Origin: Cellvibrio sp. PSBB023
GTDB lineage: Bacteria > Pseudomonadota > Gammaproteobacteria > Pseudomonadales > Cellvibrionaceae
Direction of reading: 5' to 3'
NCBI RefSeq assembly: GCF_002007605.1
Contig: NZ_CP019799.1
Coordinates: 1,922,001 to 1,986,000, forward strand
Length of the DNA stretch: 64,000 nucleotides
Positions 16,499 to 26,041 of this stretch are shown here, in pieces (the first letter of the stretch is position 1; each line of letters opens with the position of its first letter). Both the position numbers and the translations under genes were made by a program. Under the pieces are notes generated by a model, which ran no database searches, was not told the origin of the DNA, and saw only the letters and a program-made list of their open reading frames with translations.

Positions 16499-18943
16499 TC
16501 AATCCATCAAGCGCAGTGCATTAAAAATTACAACCAGAGAACTGGCGGTCATGCCGATCGCCGCCAACCAGGGCGGGATCATACCCGCTGCCGCCAAGGG
16601 CAAGGCGAGCAGATTGTAAACCAGCGAATAGCGCAAATTCTGACCTATCACCCGCTTGGTGCGGCGCGCAATCTCCAGCGCATCCGACAAAACGGCCAAA
16701 CGATCATTGAGCAATACTGCATCGGCGCGAGTTTGCGCCAAATCCGACGCTGATGCCATGGCGACTGATACATCCGCACCGGATAACACCGGTATGTCGT
16801 TAATACCATCGCCAATCATTAATACTTTATCACCTGCCGCCTGGCGCTGGTTCAAGTGCGACAATTTGTCGCCTGGTTTAGCGCCCGCGATAAACTCGTC
16901 GATACCCAATTGACGAGCGAGCTGAGCAACCGCACCACTTTGATCACCGCTGAGCAGCTCAACCGCAATTCCCTTGGCTTTAAGGCTCGCAATCAACGCA
17001 GCAGCATCAGGCCGCACCTCATCGACCACACTGATCCAGGCCAGAGGCTGTTGCTCGCTGGCCAGCAGTAGCCAGATCTGCTGATCGTCCGGCAGTGGGA
17101 GTTCACGCGCCGTATTTTCATTGCTGAGCTGACTGGCAAACCCAGCAGTGCCCAAGCGATAACGCACACCATCAATCTCCCCTTCCACACCGGCTGCGGT
17201 CGTTTGTTTCACTCCACTTGCCTTGTAGGCGTCCTGCCAGGGAGTAAAGGCCACTGCCAGCGGGTGATTGGAGCCAGCCTCCAGCGCTGCGGCTATGCCA
17301 AGCAACTGATCGCGCGATTCCCGCGTCGCCTCAAAGAGGCGCACCTCTGCCAGAGTAAACTGGCCTTGGGTGAGGGTTCCGGTTTTATCAAAAATCACCC
17401 GATTCACACTATTGAGTGTTTCAATAACATGCCCGCGCGCGACTAAAAACCCGCGTTTACGCAGGTTGGCCGTGGCCGCAGACAGCGCCGCTGGCATGGC
17501 CAAGGCCAAAGCGCAGGGACAAGTTACCACCAAAACCGACAAGGTGACCCAGAGCGCATGCTCAGGGCGATACCACAACCAAAACGCAAAAACCGCCGCG
17601 CAAACCACCAATAATCGCGCGATAAAAAAGCGCGCAATACGATCAGCACTCAGTACCTGCTGGGGTTTTTCATCGGCGGCTTGACTGGCAAGACGCTCAA
17701 TCGCCGACAACTGGGTTGCCGCCCCCAAGGCAGTCACTTCGACCTTTAGCGGACTGTGATTATTCAGGGTGCCAGCAATCACCAAATCGCCCGGCCTCTT
17801 TGTGATCGGTTGTGATTCCCCGGTGAGCAATGCCTCAACAACCGCACTTTCACCGGCAACCACCCGGCCATCACAGGGAAAGGTATCTCCCGCCTTCACC
17901 AGAATAAGATCGCCCAGCTGCAAGGTTTTGATCGGTGTGGATTCTTCTACTTCGCAACCATTTTCAACACGCAAACAGCAAGCAGTGAGCGGCATGAGCT
18001 GGGCAAGGTTGCCAAATGCCAAGCGGTTGCGATGGCGCGCACGCAACTCCACATAGCGTCCCACCAACAAAAACAAGGTGAACATGGAGACCGACTCAAA
18101 ATAGACTTCGCCGCTACTGGTAATAGTGGCCCAGACACTTGCCAGATAGGCCAGGCCAATGGCCAGCGCCACCGGCACATCCATTACCAAATGGCGCATT
18201 TGAATACTGCGCCAGGCTGCCTGGAAAAAAGGCCAGGCCGAAAAGAACACAACGGGAGTAGCGACCAGCATGGACAGCCAGCGCAGGAAATCCAACCAGA
18301 AATCGGTCGCGCCGGTATACATCCCCACCGCGACCATCATTGCCTGCATAGTGCCAAAACCAGCCACACCGATGCGGAACAAGGCAATGCGGTTTTCTTT
18401 TTTGATCAATTGTTGCTGCTGGTCATCGGTTGCCGGACGCGGCACATAACCTATGGTATTGAGTGCGGAAAAAATATCGCTCAGGGGTGTCTGATCATCC
18501 CAAATAACCGTGCATCGATGGGTAGTCAGGTTCACCGTGACCGATTTGACAGCAGGATTTTTTTTAAGATGGGTTTCAATCAGCCAGCTACACGCTGCAC
18601 AGGTTATACCTTCCAACAGCAGGTTGGCCTGCTTGAGGTTGCCGGTCAGCGGTGTAACAAACTCGGTCTGCACTTCTGGCAAGTCGTAAATTGCCCAGCG
18701 CTGGGCAGACAGCGCGGGCGAGTCACCAAACGCATCCGGACGCTCATTTGCAGCAGTCCGGAACTGGTAAAAGCTATCCAGTCCCCCATCCACAATAGCC
18801 ATGGCAACAGCCTGGCATCCAGGACAACACATCAGGCGGGCTTCCCCCTGAATGCGGACCGGGTAATAACTGGCTGCGGGAACTGGCAGGCCACAGTGGT
18901 AACAAGCCTGCTCTTGGGGAGCGTGCGCGGTGGACGATGTCAT
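16499..18943 (-). CDS. ccoI: Copper-exporting P1B-type ATPase CcoI (FixI)
   Basis: Inner-membrane ATPase of 814 residues that supplies copper for CcoN assembly. In order: N-terminal Cys-rich zinc-finger-like region (CYHCG and CCPGC, about 15-45), a heavy-metal-associated domain with GITCAACSW (about 112-120), eight predicted membrane helices, the transport motif TCPCALALAMP, phosphorylation site DKTGTLTQG, ATP-binding GSNHPLA with His-Pro, and hinge GDGINDIPVL. The N-terminal cysteine region and the position between ccoH and ccoS mark it as CcoI and not a detoxification CopA. Confidence 0.96.
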   Translation of the reverse strand: MTSSTAHAPQEQACYHCGLPVPAASYYPVRIQGEARLMCCPGCQAVAMAIVDGGLDSFYQFRTAANERPDAFGDSPALSAQRWAIYDLPEVQTEFVTPLTGNLKQANLLLEGITCAACSWLIETHLKKNPAVKSVTVNLTTHRCTVIWDDQTPLSDIFSALNTIGYVPRPATDDQQQQLIKKENRIALFRIGVAGFGTMQAMMVAVGMYTGATDFWLDFLRWLSMLVATPVVFFSAWPFFQAAWRSIQMRHLVMDVPVALAIGLAYLASVWATITSSGEVYFESVSMFTLFLLVGRYVELRARHRNRLAFGNLAQLMPLTACCLRVENGCEVEESTPIKTLQLGDLILVKAGDTFPCDGRVVAGESAVVEALLTGESQPITKRPGDLVIAGTLNNHSPLKVEVTALGAATQLSAIERLASQAADEKPQQVLSADRIARFFIARLLVVCAAVFAFWLWYRPEHALWVTLSVLVVTCPCALALAMPAALSAATANLRKRGFLVARGHVIETLNSVNRVIFDKTGTLTQGQFTLAEVRLFEATRESRDQLLGIAAALEAGSNHPLAVAFTPWQDAYKASGVKQTTAAGVEGEIDGVRYRLGTAGFASQLSNENTARELPLPDDQQIWLLLASEQQPLAWISVVDEVRPDAAALIASLKAKGIAVELLSGDQSGAVAQLARQLGIDEFIAGAKPGDKLSHLNQRQAAGDKVLMIGDGINDIPVLSGADVSVAMASASDLAQTRADAVLLNDRLAVLSDALEIARRTKRVIGQNLRYSLVYNLLALPLAAAGMIPPWLAAIGMTASSLVVIFNALRLMD

Positions 18944-18954
18944 GAATGACCCGA

Positions 18955-19500
18955 TTATTTGACGCGCGGCGCCAGCCCTGTTTTTTCGTTAAGGCGAAAA
19001 TCAATTTCACCGCTGAGCGTCCATGCTGCATCTTTACGCAGATCAATATTGCCAATGGGATAAAGGGTCAGATACCAGGAGTATTCCGGTTTGGTGAGCA
19101 ATTCACCGCGATACTCTCCCGGCCCAATAGCCTTGAGGTGAATAAGCTGGTCTTTCTCTTCCTTTACCGGGTGTCCCATCATCAACAGTAAAGAATCCGG
19201 CATCAAACCGGCATCACTGGGGGCGTTGGCAATGCTCAATGCCACTTCGCCCGTGGTACGGTCAAAACGCAAATCACCACTTAACCCCAAATCGCGTGCG
19301 CGCTGATCCTGTTCCAACGCCTGATTGATCATGCGCCCTTCTTTGTAATAGTTATCCACTATCACATCATCCGCCCCTTTCAAGGCGATAGTCACGGTGA
19401 TGCTGCACATGATGATGATGTAAATCAGCGGGCTAAATACAAACCAGAACCAAAACTCGCGATACCAGGGTTTTGCATTCTCTTCAACTAACTCACTCAT
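18955..19500 (-). CDS. ccoH: cbb3 oxidase assembly protein CcoH (FixH)
   Basis: 181 residues with one membrane helix (about 17-43, FWFVFSPLIYIIIMCSITVTIAL) and a soluble C-terminal FixH domain. Right after the helix come DNYYKEGRMIN, typical of FixH. It is thought to stay with the assembled oxidase and the copper ATPase. It lies 51 bp after ccoG and 11 bp before ccoI on the same strand. Confidence 0.93.
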   Translation of the reverse strand: MSELVEENAKPWYREFWFWFVFSPLIYIIIMCSITVTIALKGADDVIVDNYYKEGRMINQALEQDQRARDLGLSGDLRFDRTTGEVALSIANAPSDAGLMPDSLLLMMGHPVKEEKDQLIHLKAIGPGEYRGELLTKPEYSWYLTLYPIGNIDLRKDAAWTLSGEIDFRLNEKTGLAPRVK

Positions 19501-19551
19501 ACGAAATACCTGTTAAATCCAATTCAAAACCAGTATTGAACCCGTTTTTAC

Positions 19552-20991
19552 TCAGGGGCCGATAAAGGTCGTTGTATTAATAGCCACAAGGTCAGGATTC
19601 TCCCGTGCACGAACACGGAAACGAATCTCGCTCTTGCGCGTCTTCAACTCAGATTTGGGAATAGTAACCCGTACCGGCACGGTCAGCACTTCGCCTTCCA
19701 ATGCGGGCATGGCGCGATAGCCTTCAATGGCAAATGGATAATCCCCCTCCACTTCCAGATCATAGGTATGGGTACTGCGATCCATATTGCTGATCTTGAT
19801 GGTATACACATTTTGAATCTCATGCCCTACCACGCGGTACATGCGCACACCGCGATCACGCTGTGCTTCCAGGCCAACCGGAACACGGGTTGCAATGGAA
19901 TAGACAAACAGCGAGATCATAATGGTTAGCATCAGTCCGTAGCCCAGCAGGCGCGGACGGAACACTTTGGTCTTACCGTTTTGGATCGCATCCTCAGTGG
20001 TAAAACTGATCAGGCCGCGAGGATAATCCATCTTATCCATCACGCTATTACAGGCATCCACACAAAGACCACAATCGATACACTCGGCTTGTAGACCGTC
20101 GCGAATATCAATATCCACCGGGCACACCTGCACACACCAGGAACAATCAATACAATCGCCCAGGCCTTGCGCTTTGTAATCATCACCCACTTTACGCGGG
20201 CCACGCTTTTCACCACGCAGCGGGTTGTAGGAAACGGTCAGGGTATCCTGATCATACATGACCGCCTGGAAACGCGCGTAGGGACAAATGTATTTGCAAA
20301 ACTGCTCGCGCATGAAACCGGCGTTCATATAGGTGGCGCCCACAAACAGCGCTACCCAGAAAAAGGGAACCAAATCGAGGTTAAAGGTGAAAAAGCCGAC
20401 GACCAATTCGCGAATCGGAGTGAAGTACCCCACAAAGGTCAAGGAGGTGATTACGCTGATCGCAATCCAGATAAATTGTTTGGCACCCTTGCGCCACAAC
20501 TTCTCAAAGCCCCAGGGTTTGGCGTCCAATTTGATGCGTTTGTTGCGGTCGCCCTCACAGACAAATTCCGCCCAGATAAACATTTGTGTCCATACCGTTT
20601 GGGGGCAAGTAAAACCACACCACACACGGCCTACCAACACCGTTACCGTGAACAGCAAAAATGCAGAAATCACCAACAACCACGCCAGATACATAGCATC
20701 CTGTGGCCAAAACGTCAGCCACAACACATGGAATTTGCGCTCTGGTAAATCAAACAACATGGCTGGACGACCATCGATCACTAACCAGGGAAGCAGTAAA
20801 AAACCCAGCATCAGCGGTACGCCGGTGTAACGACGCAAACGCTGGTAGAAGCCGGTGATACGCCGTATGTAAATTTTGTCATCGGCCTCGTAAAGATTTA
20901 CATAGCGAATGACAGGCTCTGACGGCTTATTGTCGGGGGATGTGTTGGCGGGTTTTTCACTCAAGGGAACCACCTCGTTGGTTAGTTGCAT
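19552..20991 (-). CDS. ccoG: Cupric reductase-type ferredoxin CcoG
   Basis: Membrane iron-sulfur protein of 479 residues; the family reduces Cu(II) to Cu(I) for cbb3 assembly. About five membrane helices carry CGFTCPQTVW and CKYICPYARF. Two 4Fe-4S motifs follow: CIDCSWCVQVCP and CIDCGLCVDACN. The C-terminal 110 residues form an Ig-like periplasmic domain. It is the first gene of the ccoGHIS group. A strong terminator separates it from ccoP, so it needs its own promoter or readthrough. No FNR box was found directly upstream. Confidence 0.96.
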   Translation of the reverse strand: MQLTNEVVPLSEKPANTSPDNKPSEPVIRYVNLYEADDKIYIRRITGFYQRLRRYTGVPLMLGFLLLPWLVIDGRPAMLFDLPERKFHVLWLTFWPQDAMYLAWLLVISAFLLFTVTVLVGRVWCGFTCPQTVWTQMFIWAEFVCEGDRNKRIKLDAKPWGFEKLWRKGAKQFIWIAISVITSLTFVGYFTPIRELVVGFFTFNLDLVPFFWVALFVGATYMNAGFMREQFCKYICPYARFQAVMYDQDTLTVSYNPLRGEKRGPRKVGDDYKAQGLGDCIDCSWCVQVCPVDIDIRDGLQAECIDCGLCVDACNSVMDKMDYPRGLISFTTEDAIQNGKTKVFRPRLLGYGLMLTIMISLFVYSIATRVPVGLEAQRDRGVRMYRVVGHEIQNVYTIKISNMDRSTHTYDLEVEGDYPFAIEGYRAMPALEGEVLTVPVRVTIPKSELKTRKSEIRFRVRARENPDLVAINTTTFIGP

Positions 20992-21031
20992 TAAGACTCA
21001 AACAACTAAACAGGCATAAAAAAACAGGGCG

Positions 21032-21059
21032 AAAAAAAAGGCAGGCCTGGGCCCGCCTT
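21032..21059 (-). terminator. Terminator between ccoP and ccoG
   Basis: On the minus strand AAGGCGGGC, loop CCAG, GCCTGCCTT (with one G-T pair), then a run of T continuing from the stem (eight in all). It should end the ccoNOQP transcript. Confidence 0.85.
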
Positions 21060-21085
21060 CCTTGTGTAACAACCAGTACTACAAC

Positions 21086-22003
21086 CTAGTTGTTATCATC
21101 TAAAGACAGACTGTACACATAAGCGGCCAGCAAATGGATACGGTCTTCTTTTAACAGGTCTTTTTGGGCAGGCATTACGCCGTTACGGCCATGACGCAAG
21201 GTTTGGCGAATCGTTGCCGGTTCACCGCCGTAAAGCCAGATATCATCAGTCAGGTTAGGTGCACCCACCAATTGGTTACCCTTGCCATCAACACCGTGAC
21301 AGGCAACGCAGTTGGTATCAAAGTGCTTTTTACCTACCGCTGCTTTTGCTGCATCATGATCAGCGCCGGACAAGCTCAACACATATTCTGCCGTGTCAGC
21401 AATACCTTGCTCGCCCAGCAATGCGCCCCACGCCGGCATAGCGGCTTTACGACCATGGGTGATAGTCTCCAGAATTTTCTCGGGAGTACCGCCATACAGC
21501 CAGTCTTTGTCGGTCAAATTGGGGAAACCGGGGTTACCACCACCATCCGAACCATGACAAACAGCGCAGTTGTTAACGAACAAACGGAAACCCATCTTAA
21601 GTGCATCGGAGTTTCTGGCGAGGTCTTCAATCGGCATTTTTGAGTATACGCCGTAGGTTTCTGCATAAATTTTTTCAGCTTCAGCCTGGTCGCCACGCAA
21701 TTCGCCTACTGATGTCCACGCACCAGTATCTTTCCATTCAATCCCTTTATAAGCGCCCAATCCCGGATAAATAATGAGATAAGCCGCGCCAAATACAAAG
21801 GTGAGTAAAAACATGAAAAACCACCAACGCGGCAAAGGGTTATCGTACTCCTCAATACCGTCGTATTCATGACCTGTGGTTTTTGCTTCCGTGTTCTCCT
21901 CGCCAACCACCGCACGCTTACGGTTGGCAAAAAGAATCCATAACAGCAACACCAGATTGGTGACTGTCAGGATAGTGATCCAAAGACTCCAAAAAGTACT
22001 CAT
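21086..22003 (-). CDS. ccoP: cbb3 oxidase diheme cytochrome c subunit CcoP
   Basis: Membrane-anchored diheme cytochrome c of 305 residues. Two predicted helices occur (about 7-27 and 60-80, the second with WWFFMFLLTFVFG), followed by two periplasmic heme c domains with CAVCH and CVACH. Heme-ligand Met is in AMPAWG and VMPAQK. It relays electrons from soluble cytochromes to CcoO. Last gene of ccoNOQP, 24 bp after ccoQ. Confidence 0.97.
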   Translation of the reverse strand: MSTFWSLWITILTVTNLVLLLWILFANRKRAVVGEENTEAKTTGHEYDGIEEYDNPLPRWWFFMFLLTFVFGAAYLIIYPGLGAYKGIEWKDTGAWTSVGELRGDQAEAEKIYAETYGVYSKMPIEDLARNSDALKMGFRLFVNNCAVCHGSDGGGNPGFPNLTDKDWLYGGTPEKILETITHGRKAAMPAWGALLGEQGIADTAEYVLSLSGADHDAAKAAVGKKHFDTNCVACHGVDGKGNQLVGAPNLTDDIWLYGGEPATIRQTLRHGRNGVMPAQKDLLKEDRIHLLAAYVYSLSLDDNN

Positions 22004-22027
22004 AGTTAAATCCGCCCTAATCGATGA

Positions 22028-22213
22028 TTACTTACGATCATCAGTCTGCTTGTTATCTGGCTGCTTGGTGAGATGCTCATCATCGGCAAATGGTAACTTT
22101 GCATCTTCTTCAAAGCGCTTTTTCAGCTTGGGCGAAAAGGCCCACAGACACACGCCAAAAAACGCAATAGTTACCAAAACCGTTGAAATAGCGCCGAGTG
22201 TACCTGTGTCCAT
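22028..22213 (-). CDS. ccoQ: cbb3 oxidase subunit CcoQ
   Basis: 61-residue protein with a single membrane helix (about 6-27) ending in WAFSPKLKKRFEEDAKLPF, the typical CcoQ/FixQ junction. It stabilises the oxidase complex. Its ATG overlaps the ccoO stop by one base (TAATG). Confidence 0.94.
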   Translation of the reverse strand: MDTGTLGAISTVLVTIAFFGVCLWAFSPKLKKRFEEDAKLPFADDEHLTKQPDNKQTDDRK

Positions 22214-22824
22214 TAGCGCTTCTCTTTGAGCAAGATGCCCAGGTTCTGCAAGTAAGCAACCAGCGCATCCATCTCCGTCACACCTTTCACAGCGTCTGCA
22301 GCACCGGCAATATCTTCCTCAGTGTAAGGAACACCAACGGAAGCCAGCGCGCGCATTTTAGCTGCAGTGTGCTTGCCATCCAGCTTGTTGTCATACAACC
22401 AGGGATAAGCGGGCATGATGGATTCAGGCACTACAATGCGTGGATTAAACAAATGTACCTTGTGCCAGTCATCAGAATAACGACCACCTACGCGAGCCAG
22501 ATCAGGACCAGTACGCTTGGAGCCCCACAAAAATGGATGCTCGTAAACAGACTCGCCCGCTACCGAGTAGTGACCATAGCGCTCAACTTCTGCACGCAAT
22601 GGGCGCACCATCTGGGTATGGCATACATGGCAGCCTTCGCGGATATAAATATCGCGGCCTTCCAATTGAACAGCGGTATAAGGCTTCAAACCTTCGATGG
22701 GGGTAGTTGTTTCCTTCAAAAAGAACTGTGGAACGATTTCTACCAAACCACCGAAACTAATGGCGATGACAACAAAAATTGTCATCAAACCGATATTTTT
22801 TTCTACTATTTCATGACCTTTCAT
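22213..22824 (-). CDS. ccoO: cbb3 oxidase monoheme cytochrome c subunit CcoO
   Basis: 203 residues with an N-terminal membrane anchor (about 10-30) and one heme c site ([13 protein letters not shown]). Met in SIMPAYPWL is the probable sixth ligand. CcoO accepts electrons from CcoP and passes them to CcoN. It is 10 bp after ccoN and overlaps ccoQ by one base. Confidence 0.97.
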   Translation of the reverse strand: MKGHEIVEKNIGLMTIFVVIAISFGGLVEIVPQFFLKETTTPIEGLKPYTAVQLEGRDIYIREGCHVCHTQMVRPLRAEVERYGHYSVAGESVYEHPFLWGSKRTGPDLARVGGRYSDDWHKVHLFNPRIVVPESIMPAYPWLYDNKLDGKHTAAKMRALASVGVPYTEEDIAGAADAVKGVTEMDALVAYLQNLGILLKEKR

Positions 22825-22834
22825 GGCATTCCCC

Positions 22835-24292
22835 TTAAACAGCTGGTGCCTGAACAGGCTGGGTAGCGCCCGCAGCAGCTTCCAGTTTGGAAGCTCTTAC
22901 GGTGCGGTAAGTGTTGTAGGCCATTACAAGCATACCGGTCAGGAAGAAAGCACCACCGATAAGACGCATGATGTAACCACCTTTGCTGAACACCACAGTT
23001 TCAATGAAGCTGTAGGTCAAGGAGCCATCGGGGTTAAATGCACGCCACATCAGGCCTTGGCCTATACCGTTGATCCACATGGCTACTACGTAAAGAACAG
23101 TACCTACGGTTGCCAACCAGAAGTGCAGGTTGATTAACTTAACGCTGTGCATCTCTTCGCGGTTAAACAGCTTGGGCAACATATGGTACAGCGCACCGAT
23201 CGAAATCATTGCTACCCAACCGAGTGCACCGGAGTGAACGTGACCAACGGTCCAGTCAGTGTTGTGGGACAAAGCGTTTACATTTTTGATGGCCATCATT
23301 GGGCCTTCAAAGGTAGACATACCGTAGAAAGACAAGGCAACAACCAGGAAGCGGAGGGTTGGGTCGGTACGCAATTTATGCCATGCACCCGACAGCGTCA
23401 TGATACCGTTGATCATACCGCCCCAGCTTGGCGCGAGCAGGATCAAGGACATCACCATACCCAGTGATTGGGTCCAGTCCGGCAGTGCCGAGTAGTGCAA
23501 ATGGTGAGAACCTGCCCAAATGTACAGAGAAATCAGCGCCCAGAAGTGAACGATAGACAATTGATAAGAATAAACAGGGCGTCCGGCTTGCTTGGGTACA
23601 AAGTAGTACATCATGCCGAGGAAGCCTGCAGTGAGGAAGAAACCTACCGCGTTGTGACCATACCACCACTGCACCATCGCGTCGGCAGCACCGGCATAGG
23701 CAGAGTAAGATTTGGTCAGGGTCACAGGTACGGCAGCGCTGTTAACAACATGCAGTACGGCAACGGTAATAATGAAGCCACCGTAGAACCAGTTAGCCAC
23801 GTAGATGTGGGAGGTTTTGCGCTTGACGATAGTGCCAAAGAAAACGGCAGCATAAGCAAGCCATACCAGAGTGATCAGAATATCGATCGGCCACTCCAGC
23901 TCGGCGTACTCTTTGGTAGTCGTCATGCCCTGTGGCAGGGTGATTACTGCCAGTACAATCACAGCTTGCCAGCCCCAAAAGGTAAATGGCACTAACCAAC
24001 CACCAAACAAAGTCGTCTGGCAGGTTCTTTGTACTACGTAATAAGATGTCGCAAACAGAGCACAACCACCAAACGCAAAAATAACCACGTTGGTATGCAA
24101 AGGACGCAAGCGGCCAAAGTGTGTGTAGGGTTGCAGCAGGTCATTCAACCCGGGCCAAACCAATTGTGATGCGATAAGTACACCAACGCCCATACCCACT
24201 ATGCCCCATACAATGGTCATAATGGAGAACTTGCGTACTATATCGAGGTCGTACACTGGAGGATCTCCAGCTACAGTCGCATGACTACCCAT
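22835..24292 (-). CDS. ccoN: cbb3 cytochrome c oxidase catalytic subunit CcoN
   Basis: Heme-copper oxidase subunit I of 485 residues with about 12 membrane helices; it reduces oxygen at the heme b3-CuB centre and pumps protons. Histidine ligands are visible in [10 protein letters not shown] (low-spin heme), [10 protein letters not shown] and GSHHLHYS (CuB), and [12 protein letters not shown] (hemes). High-affinity oxidases of this kind serve low-oxygen respiration. First gene of ccoNOQP. A perfect FNR/ANR box lies 162 bp upstream. Confidence 0.98.
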   Translation of the reverse strand: MGSHATVAGDPPVYDLDIVRKFSIMTIVWGIVGMGVGVLIASQLVWPGLNDLLQPYTHFGRLRPLHTNVVIFAFGGCALFATSYYVVQRTCQTTLFGGWLVPFTFWGWQAVIVLAVITLPQGMTTTKEYAELEWPIDILITLVWLAYAAVFFGTIVKRKTSHIYVANWFYGGFIITVAVLHVVNSAAVPVTLTKSYSAYAGAADAMVQWWYGHNAVGFFLTAGFLGMMYYFVPKQAGRPVYSYQLSIVHFWALISLYIWAGSHHLHYSALPDWTQSLGMVMSLILLAPSWGGMINGIMTLSGAWHKLRTDPTLRFLVVALSFYGMSTFEGPMMAIKNVNALSHNTDWTVGHVHSGALGWVAMISIGALYHMLPKLFNREEMHSVKLINLHFWLATVGTVLYVVAMWINGIGQGLMWRAFNPDGSLTYSFIETVVFSKGGYIMRLIGGAFFLTGMLVMAYNTYRTVRASKLEAAAGATQPVQAPAV

Positions 24293-24453
24293 AGGACTTT
24301 CCTGTTACTTAAGAGAAATGAAATCTTGTTTGTCTCTAACCGTGCTATCTGTCCACACGGAGCTTCACGGCAATCATCAAGCCTATAACCCTACTGAAGG
24401 TGCGGCATTTTGCCTCATGTGCGACAGTTTGTCCCACCCTAGTAGCTATCGGA

Positions 24454-24467
24454 TTGATATTTATCAA
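24454..24467 (-). promoter_or_regulatory. FNR/ANR box upstream of ccoNOQP
   Basis: TTGAT-ATTT-ATCAA is a perfect match to the FNR/ANR consensus. It lies between argG and ccoN and is the expected signal for low-oxygen activation of a cbb3 operon. A -10 element was not clearly recognised. Confidence 0.85.
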
Positions 24468-24519
24468 ATTATTTATGCGGATTTAACCTGAGTGCTTTAT
24501 TCACGCTTGGGAATAAAGC

Positions 24520-24545
24520 GCCTGCACACATTCAGGTGCGCAGGC
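24520..24545 (-). terminator. Hairpin after argG
   Basis: GCCTGCACAC (24520-24529) pairs with GTGCGCAGGC (24536-24545), with one G-T pair, loop of six, 11 bp past the argG stop. Only a weak T-rich stretch follows. Confidence 0.55.
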
Positions 24546-24556
24546 ATACAGAAAAA

Positions 24557-25774
24557 TTACTTCAATACACGGCCTTTGTTAGCAGCAATACGCATACGGA
24601 GTGCATTCAGTTTAATGAAACCTTCCGCATCTTTCTGATTGTATGCGCCTGCGTCATCTTCAAATGTAGCCACTTTTTCATCAAACAAGCTATCCGCTGA
24701 GCGACGACCAACAACATGAACAGCACCTTTGTAGAGTTTTACGCGAACTTCACCGTTAACGTACTCTTGTGACTGATCAATCATTGCCTGCATCATCTTA
24801 CGCTCAGGGCTCCACCAGTAACCGTTGTAGATCATTTCGGCGTACTTGGGCATCAAGCTGTCTTTCAGGTGAGCCACTTCGCGATCGAGGGTGATGGATT
24901 CAATTGCACGGTGTGCACGCAGCATAATGGTGCCACCGGGGGTTTCATAACAGCCGCGTGACTTCATGCCAACATAGCGGTTTTCAACGATATCCAAACG
25001 ACCCACGCCATTCTCACCGCCCACCTTATTAAGATAGGTTAGTACAGTTGCAGGAGACATGCGCTCGCCATTGATCGCAACCACATCGCCTTTTTCGTAG
25101 GTCAAATCCAAATAGGTCGCTTTATCCGGTGCAGCTTCCGGTGAAACGCTCCAGCGCCACATATCATCTTCGGCTTCAGTCCATGGATTCTCCAACACAC
25201 CGCCTTCATAGGAGATGTGCAGCAGGTTGGCATCCATTGAGTAGGGCGACTTTTTCTTTTTGTTGAAATCGACTGGGATATTGTTGCGCTCGCAATAGGC
25301 CATCAGGGTTTCACGGGAGGTCAGATCCCACTCACGCCAAGGCGCAATCACTTTGATGCCCGGTTTAAGTGCATAAGCACCCAACTCAAAACGTACCTGG
25401 TCATTGCCCTTACCGGTGGCGCCGTGAGAAATGGCATCTGCACCGACTTCATTGGCGATTTCAATCAGGCGTTTGGCGATCAGCGGACGTGCGATAGACG
25501 TACCCAGCAGGTACTCGCCTTCATAGATGGTATTGGCGCGGAACATGGGGAATACGAAATCGCGGACAAACTCTTCACGCAGGTCATCGATATATATTTG
25601 CTTAACACCCAACGCCTGTGCTTTTGCACGCGCTGGCTCAACTTCTTCGCCCTGACCAATGTCGGCGGTGAAGGTAATAACTTCACAGTTGTAGTTTTCT
25701 TGTAACCACTTAACGATTACTGAGGTGTCCAGGCCGCCGGAATAGGCCAACACCACTTTTTTGATAGATGACAT
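24557..25774 (-). CDS. argG: Argininosuccinate synthase
   Basis: Cytoplasmic ATP-dependent ligase joining citrulline and aspartate in arginine synthesis; 405 residues, normal for the family. The N-terminus has the PP-loop [25 protein letters not shown] (substrate and ATP site) and the C-terminal tetramer region are intact. The SD lies within the palindrome GGGAGCTCCC (25775-25784), directly before ATG. In Pseudomonas argG sits next to motY; here it is about 21 kb away. Confidence 0.98.
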   Translation of the reverse strand: MSSIKKVVLAYSGGLDTSVIVKWLQENYNCEVITFTADIGQGEEVEPARAKAQALGVKQIYIDDLREEFVRDFVFPMFRANTIYEGEYLLGTSIARPLIAKRLIEIANEVGADAISHGATGKGNDQVRFELGAYALKPGIKVIAPWREWDLTSRETLMAYCERNNIPVDFNKKKKSPYSMDANLLHISYEGGVLENPWTEAEDDMWRWSVSPEAAPDKATYLDLTYEKGDVVAINGERMSPATVLTYLNKVGGENGVGRLDIVENRYVGMKSRGCYETPGGTIMLRAHRAIESITLDREVAHLKDSLMPKYAEMIYNGYWWSPERKMMQAMIDQSQEYVNGEVRVKLYKGAVHVVGRRSADSLFDEKVATFEDDAGAYNQKDAEGFIKLNALRMRIAANKGRVLK

Positions 25775-25994
25775 GGGGAGCTCCCGCTAAAACTCGTTGA
25801 CAATTCACAGGGCACGATCACGAGCCACAATCCGCAGACCAGTACCTTCTTGGGCGCGGAATTGTACTCGCAAGTAGATGAAATTCCCACTCTTGCGGCG
25901 GCGAAAACCACGGAGAAACAGCAAATTAAATCGCTGGCGGCAAATAGGCAGTCATCACCCAACAGGTTCGCTCATTATGGCCAGTCGCCAAAAA

Positions 25995-26020
25995 CAAAAG
26001 CGGCTACCTGGCCGCTTTTG
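25995..26020 (-). terminator. Terminator after the chemoreceptor
   Basis: CAAAAGCGGC, loop TACCTG, GCCGCTTTTG form a perfect 10-bp stem with a T-rich end in the minus direction, 22 bp past the MCP stop. Confidence 0.85.
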
Positions 26021-26041
26021 TGGACGCTTTTTGCGCAACGA

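Noticed and set aside
18032..18949. 305-codon plus-strand open frame opposite ccoI
   Set aside because: Shadow of ccoI. The translated sequence is low-complexity in His/Gln/Arg, with no family features.
25775..25784. Palindrome GGGAGCTCCC before argG as an operator
   Set aside because: It contains the Shine-Dalgarno site directly before ATG. It does not match an ArgR box, so a regulator site is not claimed.
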